A stretch of 64,000 nucleotides of DNA, from NCBI GenBank assembly GCA_964019055.1, contig OZ025217.1, forward strand, positions 7,499,966 through 7,563,965, in the 5' to 3' direction. Below are positions 39,053 to 51,180 of the stretch, piece by piece. A program made the translations under genes and the position numbers. This stretch comes from Anthopleura xanthogrammica. Taxonomy: Eukaryota; Cnidaria; Anthozoa; Actiniaria; Actiniidae. Below the pieces are notes generated by a model. It searched no databases. It was not told the DNA's origin and saw only the letters and a list, made by a program, of their open reading frames with translations. Positions within the stretch are counted from its first letter, which is position 1. The number at the start of each line of letters is the position of its first letter.

Positions 39053-41291
39053 GTAAAGGTGCTTTTTGGTCAAAAAAGGTGTTTTTTGCTGAGAAAATCT
39101 GAAATTTGCTGACAATTTTCTTTTGCTCAAAACACGACGTTTTCACTGCTAAACGCAAGTTTTGGCCGAGAAAAGCACATTTTCGATGTCCAAAACACTG
39201 TTTTGCTGGAAAAAAAAAAGCTTTTTAGCCCAAAAAACTGAAAAATGGCCATTTTGGCTCTCAAAACCAGGTTTTTCGCTGACGGTGTGACCTGTTTGCT
39301 GAAACCCCCACTTCTTGCTCATGAAAATACCTCTTGAGATAAAAACACGACTTTTTGGGGAAAAAAATGGGCTTTTGGCTGAGTAAAGGTGCTTTTTGGT
39401 CAAAAAAGGTGTTTTTGGCTGAGAAAATCTGAAATTTGCTGAGAATTTTCTTTTGCTCAAAACACGACGTTTTCACTGCTAAACGCAAGTTTTGGCCGAG
39501 AAAAGCACATTTTGGATGTCCAAAACACTGTTTTGCTGGAAAAAAAAGCTTTTTAGCCCAAAAAACTGAAAAATGGCCATTTTGGCTCCTAAAACCAGGT
39601 TTTTCGCTGACGGTGTGACCTGTTTGCTGAAACCCCCACTTCTTGCTCATGAAAATACCTCTTGAGATAAAAACACGACTTTTTGGCGAAAAAAAATGGG
39701 CTTTTGGCTGAGTAAAGGTGCTTTTTGGTCAAAAAAGGTGTTTTTGGCTGAGAAAATCTGAAATTTGCTGACAATTTTCTTTTGCTCAAAACACGACGTT
39801 TTCACTGCTAAACGCAAGTTTTGGCCGAGAAAAGCACATTTTGGATGTCCAAAACACTGTTTTGCTGGAAAAAAAAGCTTTTTAGCCCAAAAAACTGAAA
39901 AATGGCCATTTTGGCTCTCAAACCCAGGTTTTTCGCTGACGGTGTGACCTGTTTGCTGAAACCCCCACTTCTTGCTCATGAAAATACCTCTTGAGATAAA
40001 AACACGACTTTTTGGCGAAAAAAAATGGGCTTTTGGCTGAGTAAAGGTGCTTTTTGGTCAAAAAAGGTGTTTTTGGCTGAGAAAATCTGAAATTTGCTGA
40101 GAATTTTCTTTTGCTCAAAACACGACGTTTTCACTGCTAAACGCAAGTTTTGGCCGAGAAAAGCACATTTTGGATGTCCAAAACACTGTTTTGCTGGAAA
40201 AAAAAGCTTTTTAGCCCAAAAAACTGAAAAATGGCCATTTTGGCTCTCAAAACCAGGTTTTTCGCTGACGGTGTGACCTGTTTGCTGAAACCCCCACTTC
40301 TTGCTCATGAAAATACCTCTTGAGATAAAAACACGACTTTTTGGCGAAAAAAAATGGGCTTTTGGCTGAGTAAAGGTGCTTTTTGGTCAAAAAAGGTGTT
40401 TTTGGCTGAGAAAATCTGAAATTTGCTGAGAATTTTCTTTTGCTCAAAACACGACGTTTTCACTGCTAAACGCAAGTTTTGGCCGAGAAAAGCACATTTT
40501 GGATGTCCAAAACACTGTTTTGCTGGAAAAAAAAGCTTTTTAGCCCAAAAAACTGAAAAATGGCCATTTTGGCTCTCAAAACCAGGTTTTTCGCTGACGG
40601 TGTGACCTGTTTGCTGAAACCCCCACTTCTTGCTCATGAAAATACCTCTTGAGATAAAAACACGACTTTTTGGCGAAAAAAAATGGGCTTTTGGCTGAGT
40701 AAAGGTGCTTTTCGGTGAAAAAAGGTGTTTTTTGCTGAGAAAATCTGAAATTTGCTGAGAATTTTCTTTTGCTCAAAACACGACGTTTTCACTGCCAAAC
40801 GCAAGTTTTGGCCGAGAAAAGCACATTTTGGATGTCCAAAACACTGTTTTGCTGGAAAAAAAAGCTTTTTAGCCCAAAAAACTGAAAAATGGCCATTTTG
40901 GCTCTCAAAACCAGGTTTTTCGCTGACGGTGTGACCTGTTTGCTGAAACCCCCACTTCTTGCTCATGAAAATACCTCTTGAGATAAAAACACGACTTTTT
41001 GGCGAAAAAAAATGGGCTTTTGGCTGAGTAAAGGTGCTTTTTGGTCAAAAAAGGTGTTTTTGGCTGAGAAAATCTGAAATTTGCTGAGAATTTTCTTTTG
41101 CTCAAAACACGACGTTTTCACTGCTAAACGCAAGTTTTGGCCGAGAAAAGCACATTTTGGATGTCCAAAACACTGTTTTGCTGGAAAAAAAAGCTTTTTA
41201 GCCCAAAAAACTGAAAAATGGCCATTTTGGCTCTCAAAACCAGGTTTTTCGCTGACGGTGTGACCTGTTTGCTGAAACCCCCACTTCTTGC

Positions 41292-42609
41292 TCATGAAAA
41301 TACCTCTTGAGATAAAAACACGACTTTTTGGGGAAAAAAAATGGGCTTTTGGCTGAGTAAAGGTGCTTTTTGGTCAAAAAAGGTGTTTTTTGCTAAGAAA
41401 ATCTGAAATTTGCTGAGAATTTTCTTTTGCTCAAAACACGACGTTTTCACTGCTAAACGCAAGTTTTGGCCGAGAAAAGCACATTTTGGATGTCCAAAAC
41501 ACTGTTTTGCTGGAAAAAAAAGCTTTTTAGCCCAAAAAAACTGAAAAATGGCCATTTTGGCTCTCAAAACCAGGTTTTTCGCTGACGGTGTGACCTGTTT
41601 GCTGAAACCCCCACTTCTTGCTCATGAAAATACCTCTTGAGATAAAAACACGACTTTTTGGCGAAAAAAAATGGGCTTTTGGCTGAGTAAAGGTGCTTTT
41701 CGGTCAAAAAAGGTGTTTTTTGCTGAGAAAATCTGAAATTTGCTGACAATTTTCTTTTGCTCAAAACACGACGTTTTCACTGCCAAACGCAAGTTTTGGC
41801 CGAGAAAAGCACATTTTGGATGTCCAAAACACTGTTTTGCTGGAAAAAAAAGCTTTTTAGCCCAAAAAACTGAAAAATGGCCATTTTGGCTCTCAAAACC
41901 AGGTTTTTCGCTGACGGTGTGACCTGTTTGCTGAAACCCCCACTTCTTGCTCATGAAAATACCTCTTGAGATAAAAACACGACTTTTTGGCGAAAAAAAA
42001 TGGGCTTTTGGCTGAGTAAAGGTGCTTTTTGGTCAAAAAAGGTGTTTTTTGCTAAGAAAATCTGAAATTTGCTGAGAATTTTCTTTTGCTCAAAACACGA
42101 CGTTTTCACTGCTAAACGCAAGTTTTGGCCGAGAAAAGCACATTTTGGATGTCCAAAACACTGTTTTGCTGGAAAAAAAAGCTTTTTAGCCCAAAAAAAC
42201 TGAAAAATGGCCATTTTGGCTCTCAAAACCAGGTTTTTCGCTGACGGTGTCACCTGCTTGCTGAAACCCCCACTTCTTGCTCATGAAAATACCTCTTGAG
42301 ATAAAAACACGACTTTTTGGCGAAAAAAAATGGGCTTTTGGCTGAGTAAAGGTGCTTTTTGGTCAAAAAAGGTGTTTTTTGCTGAGAAAATCTGAAATTT
42401 GCTGAGAATTTTCTTTTGCTCAAAACACGACGTTTTCACTGCTAAACGCAAGTTTTGGCCGAGAAAAGCACATTTTGGATGTCCAAAACACTGTTTTGCT
42501 GGAAAAAAAAGCTTTTTAGCCCAAAAAACTGAAAAATGGCCATTTTGGCTCTCAAAACCAGGTTTTTCGCTGACGGTGTGACCTGTTTGCTGAAACCCCC
42601 ACTTCTTGC
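41292..42609. repeat. 659-bp dimer duplicated in tandem
   Basis: gctaagaaaatctg (about 41,392 and 42,051) and an extra A in cccaaaaaaactg recur 659 bp apart, with a ttttcggtc/actgccaaacg-type monomer between them. Confidence 0.75.
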
Positions 42610-45600
42610 TCATGAAAATACCTCTTGAGATAAAAACACGACTTTTTGGCGAAAAAAAATGGGCTTTTGGCTGAGTAAAGGTGCTTTTTGGTCAAAAAAG
42701 GTGTTTTTGGCTGAGTAAATCTGAAATTTGCTGAGAATTTTCTTTTGCTCAAAACACGACGTTTTCACTGCTAAACGCAAGTTTTGGCCGAGAAAAGCAC
42801 ATTTTGGATGTCCAAAACACTGTTTTGCTGGAAGAAAAAGCTTTTTAGCCCAAAAAACTGAAAAATGGCCATTTTGGCTCTCAAAACCAGGTTTTTCGCT
42901 GACGGTGTGACCTGTTTGCTGAAACCCCCACTTCTTGCTCATGAAAATACCTCTTGAGATAAAAACACGACTTTTTGGCGAAAAAAAATGGGCTTTTGGC
43001 TGAGTAAAGGTGCTTTTTGGTCAAAAAAGGTGTTTTTTGCTGAGAAAATCTGAAATTTGCTGACAATTTTCTTTTGCTCAAAACACGACGTTTTCACTGC
43101 TAAACGCAAGTTTTGGCCGAGAAAAGCACATTTTGGATGTCCAAAACACTGTTTTGCTGGAAAAAAAAGCTTTTTAGCCCAAAAAACTGAAAAATGGCCA
43201 TTTTGGCTCTCAAAACCAGGTTTTTCGCTGACGGTGTGACCTGTTTGCTGAAACCCCCACTTCTTGCTCATGAAAATACCTCTTGAGATAAAAACACGAC
43301 TTTTTGGCGAAAAAAAATGGGCTTTTGGCTAAGTAAAGGTGCTTTTTGGTCAAAAAAGGTGTTTTTGGCTGAGAAAATCTGAAATTTGCTGAGAATTTTC
43401 TTTTGCTCAAAACACGACGTTTTCACTGCTAAACGCAAGTTTTGGCCGAGAAAAGCACATTTTGGATGTCCAAAACACTGTTTTGCTGGAAAAAAAAGCT
43501 TTTTAGCCCAAAAAACTGAAAAATGGCCATTTTGGCTCTCAAAACCAGGTTTTTCGCTGACGGTGTGACCTGTTTGCTGAAACCCCCACTTCTTGCTCAT
43601 GAAAATACCTCTTGAGATAAAAACACGACTTTTTGGCGAAAAAAAATGGGCTTTTGGCTGAGTAAAGGTGCTTTTTGGTCAAAAAAGGTGTTTTTGGCTG
43701 AGAAAATCTGAAATTTGCTGAGAATTTTCTTTTGCTCAAAACACGACGTTTTCACTGCTAAACGCAAGTTTTGGCCGAGAAAAGCACATTTTGGATGTCC
43801 AAAACACTGTTTTGCTGGAAAAAAAAAGCTTTTTAGCCCAAAAAACTGAAAAATGGCCATTTTGGCTCTCAAAACCAGGTTTTTCGCTGACGGTGTGACC
43901 TGTTTGCTGAAACCCCCACTTCTTGCTCATGAAAATACCTCTTGAGATAAAAACACGACTTTTTGGCGAAAAAAAATGGGCTTTTGGCTGAGTAAAGGTG
44001 CTTTTTGGTCAAAAAAGGTGTTTTTTTGCTGAGAAAATCTGAAATTTGCTGACAATTTTCTTTTGCTCAAAACACGACGTTTTCACTGCTAAACGCAAGT
44101 TTTGGCCGAGAAAAGCACATTTTGGATGTCCAAAACACTGTTTTGCTGGAAAAAAAAGCTTTTTAGCCCAAAAAACTGAAAAATGGCCATTTTGGCTCTC
44201 AAAACCAGGTTTTTCGCGGACGGTGTGACCTGTTTGCTGAAACCCCCACTTCTTGCTCATGAAAATACCTCTTGAGATAAAAACACGACTTTTTGGCGAA
44301 AAAAAATGGGGTTTTGGCTGAGTAAAGGTGCTTTTTGGTCAAAAAAGGTGTTTTTGGCTGAGAAAATCTGAAATTTGCTGACAATTTTCTTTTGCTCAAA
44401 ACACGACGTTTTCACTGCTAAACGCAAGTTTTGGCCGAGAAAAGCACATTTTGGATGTCCAAAACACTGTTTTGCTGGAAAAAAAAGCTTTTTAGCCCAA
44501 AAAACTGAAAAATGGCCATTTTGGCTCTCAAAACCAGGTTTTTCGCTGACGGTGTGACCTGTTTGCTGAAACCCCCACTTCTTGCTCATGAAAATACCTC
44601 TTGAGATAAAAACACGACTTTTTGGCGAAAAAAAATGGGCTTTTGGCTGAGTAAAGGTGCTTTTTGGTCAAAAAAGGTGTTTTTGGCTGAGAAAATCTGA
44701 AATTTGCTGAGAATTTTCTTTTGCTCAAAACACGACGTTTTCACTGCTAAACGAAAGTTTTGGCCGAGAAAAGCACATTTTGGATGTCCAAAACACTGTT
44801 TTGCTGGAAAAAAAAGCTTTTTAGCCCAAAAAACTGAAAAATGGCCATTTTGGCTCTCAAAACCAGGTTTTTCGCTGACGGTGTGACCTGTTTGCTGAAA
44901 CCCCCACTTCTTGCTCATGAAAATACCTCTTGAGATAAAAACACGACTTTTTGGCGAAAAAAAATGGGCTTTTGGCTGAGTAAAGGTGCTTTTTGTTCAA
45001 AAAAGGTGTTTTTGGCTGAGAAAATCTGAAATGTGCTGAGAATTTTCTTTCGCTCAAAACACGACGTTTTCACTGCTAAACGCAAGTTTTGGCCGAGAAA
45101 AGCACATTTTGGATGTCCAAAACACTGTTTTGCTGGAAGAAAAAGCTTTTTAGCCCAAAAAACTGAAAAATGGCCATTTTGGCTCTCAAAACCAGGTTTT
45201 TCGCTGACGGTGTGACCTGTTTGCTGAAACCCCCACTTCTTGCTCATGAAAATACCTCTTTAGATAAAAACACGACTTTTTGGCGAAAAAAAATGGGCTT
45301 TTGGCTGAGTAAAGGTGCTTTTTGGTCAAAAAAGGTGTTTTTTGCTGAGAAAATCTGAAATTTGCTGACAATTTTCTTTTGCTCAAAACACGACGTTTTC
45401 ACTGCTAAACGCAAGTTTTGGCCGAGAAAAGCACATTTTGGATGTCCAAAACACTGTTTTGCTGGAAAAAAAAGCTTTTTAGCCCAAAAAACTGAAAAAT
45501 GGCCATTTTGGCTCTCAAAACCAGGTTTTTCGCTGACGGTGTGACCTGTTTGCTGAAACCCCCACTTCTTGCTCATGAAAATACCTCTTGAGATAAAAAC

Positions 45601-48600
45601 ACGACTTTTTGGCGAAAAAAAATGGGCTTTTGGCTGAGTAAAGGTGCTTTTCGGTCAAAAAAGGTGTTTTTTGCTGAGAAAATCTGAAATTTGCTGAGAA
45701 TTTTCTTTTGCTCAAAACACGACGTTTTCACTGCCAAACGCAAGTTTTGGCCGAGAAAAGCACATTTTGGATGTCCAAAACACTGTTTTGCTGGAAGAAA
45801 AAGCTTTTTAGCCCAAAAAACTGAAAAATGGCCATTTTGGCTCTCAAAACCAGGTTTTTCGCTGACGGTGTGACCTGTTTGCAGAAACCCCCACTTCTTG
45901 CTCATGAAAATACCTCTTGAGATTAAAACACGACTTTTTGGCGAAAAAAAATTGGGTTTTGGCTGAGTAAAGGTGCTTTTTGGTCAAAAAAGGTGTTTTT
46001 TGCTGAGAAAATCTGAAATTTGCTGAGAATTTTCTTTTCCTCAAAACACGACGTTTTCACTGCCAAACGCAAGTTTTGGCCGAGAAAAGCACATTTTGGA
46101 TGTCCAAAACACTGTTTTGCTGGAAAAAAAAGCTTTTTAGCCCAAAAAACTGAAAAATGGCCATTTTGGCTCTCAAAACCAGGTTTTTCGCTGACGGTGT
46201 GACCTGTTTGCTGAAACCCCCACTTCTTGCTCATGAAAATACCTCTTGAGATAAAAACACGACTTTTTGGCGAAAAAAAATGGGCTTTTGGCTGAGTAAA
46301 GGTGCTTTTTGGTCAAAAAAGGTGTTTTTTGCTGAGAAAATCTGAAATTTGCTGACAATTTTCTTTTGCTCAAAACACGACGTTTTCACTGCTAAACGCA
46401 AGTTTTGGCCGAGAAAAGCACATTTTGGATGTCCAAAACACTGTTTTGCTGGAAAAAAAAGCTTTTTAGCCCAAAAAACTGAAAAATGGCCATTTTGGCT
46501 CTCAAAACCAGGTTTTTCGCTGACGGTGTGACCTGTTTGCTGAAACCCCCACTTCTTGCTCATGAAAATACCTCTTGAGATAAAAACACGACTTTTTGGC
46601 GAAAAAAAATGGGCTTTTGGCTGAGTAAAGGTGCTTTTTGGTCAAAAAAGGTGTTTTTGGCTGAGAAAATCTGAAATTTGCTGACAATTTTCTTTTGCTC
46701 AAAACACGACGTTTTCACTGCTAAACGCAAGTTTTGGCCGAGAAAAGCACATTTTGGATGTCCAAAACACTGTTTTGCTGGAAAAAAAAGCTTTTTAGCC
46801 CAAAAAACTGAAAAATGGCCATTTTGGCTCTCAAAACCAGGTTTTTCGCTGACGGTGTGACCTGTTTGCTGAAACCCCCACTTCTTGCTCATGAAAATAC
46901 CTCTTGAGATAAAAACACGACTTTTTGGCGAAAAAAAATGGGCTTTTGGCTGAGTAAAGGTGCTTTTTGGTCAAAAAAGGTGTTTTTGGCTGAGAAAATC
47001 TGAAATTTGCTGAGAATTTTCTTTTGCTCAAAACACGACGTTTTCACTGCTAAACGCAAGTTTTGGCCGAGAAAAGCACATTTTGGATGTCCAAAACACT
47101 GTTTTGCTGGAAAAAAAAGCTTTTTAGCCCAAAAAACTGAAAAATGGCCATTTTGGCTCTCAAAACCAGGTTTTTCGCTGACGGTGTGACCTGTTTGCTG
47201 AAACCCCCACTTCTTGCTCATGAAAATACCTCTTGAGATAAAAACACGACTTTTTGGCGAAAAAAAATGGGCTTTTGGCTGAGTAAAGGTGCTTTTTGGT
47301 CAAAAAAGGTGTTTTTGGCTGAGAAAATCTGAAATTTGCTGAGAATTTTCTTTTGCTCAAAACACGACGTTTTCACTGCTAAACGCAAGTTTTGGCCGAG
47401 AAAAGCACATTTTGGATGTCCAAAACACTGTTTTGCTGGAAAAAAAAGCTTTTTAGCCCAAAAAACTGAAAAATGGCCATTTTGGCTCTCAAAACCAGGT
47501 TTTTCGCTGACGGTGTGACCTGTTTGCTGAAACCCCCACTTCTTGCTCATGAAAATACCTCTTGAGATAAAAACACGACTTTTTGGCGAAAAAAAATGGG
47601 CTTTTGGCTGAGTAAAGGTGCTTTTTGGTCAAAAAAGGTGTTTTTTGCTGAGAAAATCTGAAATTTCCTGAGAATTTTCTTTCGCTCAAAACACGACGTT
47701 TTCACTGCTAAACGCAAGTTTTGGCCGAGAAAAGCACATTTTGGATGTCCAAAACACTGTTTTGCTGGAAAAAAAAGCTTTTTAGCCCAAAAAACTGAAA
47801 AATGGCCATTTTGGCTCTCAAAACCAGGTTTTATTGCTGACGGTGTGACCTGTTTGCTGAAACCCCCACTTCTTGCTCATGAAAATACCTCTTGAGATAA
47901 AAACACGACTTTTTGGCGAAAAAAAATGGGCTTTTGGCTGAGTAAAGGTGCTTTTTGGTCAAAAAAGGTGTTTTTTGCTGAGAAAATCTGAAATTTGCTG
48001 ACAATTTTCTTTCGCTCAAAACACGACGTTTTCACTGCTAAACGCAAGTTTTGGCCGAGAAAAGCACATTTTGGATGTCCAAAACACTGTTTTGCTGGAA
48101 AAAAAAGCTTTTTAGCCCAAAAAACTGAAAAATGGCCATTTTGGCTCTCAAAACCAGGTTTTTCGCTGACGGTGTGACCTGTTTGCTGAAACCCCCACTT
48201 CTTGCTCATGAAAATACCTCTTGAGATAAAAACACGACTTTTTGGCGAAAAAAAATGGGCTTTTGGCTGAGTAAAGGTGCTTTTTGGTCAAAAAAGGTGT
48301 TTTTGGCTGAGAAAATCTGAAATTTGCTGACAATTTTCTTTTGCTCAAAACACGACGTTTTCACTGCTAAACGCAAGTTTTGGCCGAGAAAAGCACATTT
48401 TGGATGTCCAAAACACTGTTTTGCTGGAAAAAAAAGCTTTTTAGCCCAAAAAACTGAAAAATGGCCATTTTGGCTCTCAAAACCAGGTTTTTCGCTGACG
48501 GTGTGACCTGTTTGCTGAAACCCCCACTTCTTGCTCATGAAAATACCTCTTGAGATAAAAACACGACTTTTTGGCGAAAAAAAATGGGCTTTTGGCTGAG

Positions 48601-49509
48601 TAAAGGTGCTTTTTGGTCAAAAAAGGTGTTTTTTGCTGAGAAAATCTGAAATTTGCTGACAATTTTCTTTCGCTCAAAACACGACGTTTTCACTGCTAAA
48701 CGCAAGTTTTGGCCGAGAAAAGCACATTTTGGATGTCCAAAACACTGTTTTGCTGGAAAAAAAAGCTTTTTAGCCCAAAAAACTGAAAAATGGCCATTTT
48801 GGCTCTCAAAACCAGGTTTTTCGCTGACGGTGTGACCTGTTTGCTGAAACCCCCACTTCTTGCTCATGAAAATACCTCTTGAGATAAAAACACGACTTTT
48901 TGGCGAAAAAAAATGGGCTTTTGGCTGAGCAAAGGTGCTTTTTGGTCAAAAAAGGTGTTTTTGGCTGAGAAAATCTGAAATTTGCTGACAATTTTCTTTT
49001 GCTCAAAACACGACGTTTTCACTGCTAAACGCAAGTTTTGGCCGAGAAAAGCACATTTTGGATGTCCAAAACACTGTTTTGCTGGAAAAAAAAGCTTTTT
49101 AGCCCAAAAAACTGAAAAATGGCCATTTTGGCTCTCAAAACCAGGTTTTTCGCTGACGGTGTGACCTGTTTCCTGAAACCCCCACTTCTTGCTCATGAAA
49201 ATACCTCTTGAGATAAAAACACGACTTTTTGGCGAAAAAAAATGGGCTTTTGGCTGAGTAAAGGTGCTTTTTGGTCAAAAAAGGTGTTTTTGGCTGAGAA
49301 AATCTGAAATTTGCTGACAATTTTCTTTTGCTCAAAACACGACGTTTTCACTGCTAAACGCAAGTTTTGGCCGAGAAAAGCACATTTTGGATGTCCAAAA
49401 CACTGTTTTGCTGGAAAAAAAAGCTTTTTAGCCCAAAAAACTGAAAAATGGCCATTTTGGCTCTCAAAACCAGGTTTTTCGCTGACGGTGTGACCTGTTT
49501 CCTGAAACC

Positions 49510-51180
49510 CCCACTTCTTGCTCATGAAAATACCTCTTGAGATAAAAACACGACTTTTTGGCGAAAAAAAATGGGCTTTTGGCTGAGTAAAGGTGCTTTT
49601 TGGTCAAAAAAGGTGTTTTTGGCTGAGAAAATCTGAAATTTGCTGAGAATTTTCTTTTGCTCAAAACACGACGTTTTCACTGCTAAACGCAAGTTTTGGC
49701 CGAGAAAAGCACATTTTGGATGTCCAAAACACTGTTTTGCTGGAAAAAAAAAGCTTTTTAGCCCAAAAAACTGAAAAATGGCCATTTTGGCTCTCAAAAC
49801 CAGGTTTTTCGCTGACGGTGTGACCTGTTTGCTGAAACCCCCACTTCTTGCTCATGAAAATACCTCTTGAGATAAAAACACGACTTTTTGGCGAAAAAAA
49901 ATGGGCTTTTGGCTGAGTAAAGGTGCTTTTTGGTCAAAAAAGGTGTTTTTTGCTGAGAAAATCGGAAATTTGCTGACAATTTTCTTTTGCTCAAAACACG
50001 ACGTTTTCACTGCTAAACGCAAGTTTTGGCCGAGAAAAGCACATTTTGGATGTCCAAAACACTGTTTTGCTGGAAAAAAAAGCTTTTTAGCCCAAAAAAC
50101 AAAAAATGGCCATTTTGGCTCTCAAAACCAGGTTTTTCGCGGACAGTGTGACCTGTTTGCTGAAACCCCCACTTCTTGCTCATGAAAATACCTCTTGAGA
50201 TAAAAACACGACTTTTTGGCGAAAAAAAATGGGCTTTTGGCTGAGTAAAGGTGCTTTTTGGTCAAAAAAGGTGTTTTTGGCTGAGAAAATCTGAAATTTG
50301 CTGACAATTTTCTTTTGCTCAAAACACGACGTTTTCACTGCTAAACGCAAGTTTTGGCCGAGAAAAGCACATTTTGGATGTCCAAAACACTGTTTTGCTG
50401 GAAAAAAAAGCTTTTTAGCCCAAAAAACTGAAAAATGGCCATTTTGGCTCTCAAAACCAGGTTTTTCGCTGACGGTGTGACCTGTTTGCTGAAACCCCCA
50501 CTTCTTGCTCATGAAAATACCTCTTGAGATAAAAACACGACTTTTTGGCGAAAAAAAATGGGCTTTTGGCTGAGTAAAGGTGCTTTTTGGTCAAAAAAGG
50601 TGTTTTTGGCTGAGAAAATCTGAAATTTGCTGAGAATTTTCTTTTGCTCAAAACACGACGTTTTCACTGCTAAACGCAAGTTTTGGCCGAGAAAAGCACA
50701 TTTTGGATGTCCAAAACACTGTTTTGCTGGAAAAAAAAAGCTTTTTAGCCCAAAAAACTGAAAAATGGCCATTTTGGCTCTCAAAACCAGGTTTTTCGCT
50801 GACGGTGTGACCTGTTTGCTGAAACCCCCACTTCTTGCTCATGAAAATACCTCTTGAGATAAAAACACGACTTTTTGGCGAAAAAAAATGGGCTTTTGGC
50901 TGAGTAAAGGTGCTTTTTGGTCAAAAAAGGTGTTTTTTGCTGAGAAAATCGGAAATTTGCTGACAATTTTCTTTTGCTCAAAACACGACGTTTTCACTGC
51001 TAAACGCAAGTTTTGGCCGAGAAAAGCACATTTTGGATGTCCAAAACACTGTTTTGCTGGAAAAAAAAGCTTTTTAGCCCAAAAAACAAAAAATGGCCAT
51101 TTTGGCTCTCAAAACCAGGTTTTTCGCGGACAGTGTGACCTGTTTGCTGAAACCCCCACTTCTTGCTCATGAAAATACCT
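49510..51180. repeat. Two-monomer tract repeated at 987-bp (three-monomer) spacing
   Basis: The variants aatcggaaattt (49,961 and 50,948), aaaaaacaaaaaatggcc (about 50,093 and 51,080) and cgcggacagtgtg (about 50,138 and 51,125) all recur at 987 bp, exactly 3 x 329. The third monomer of the period is not matched after about 51,180. Confidence 0.85.
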
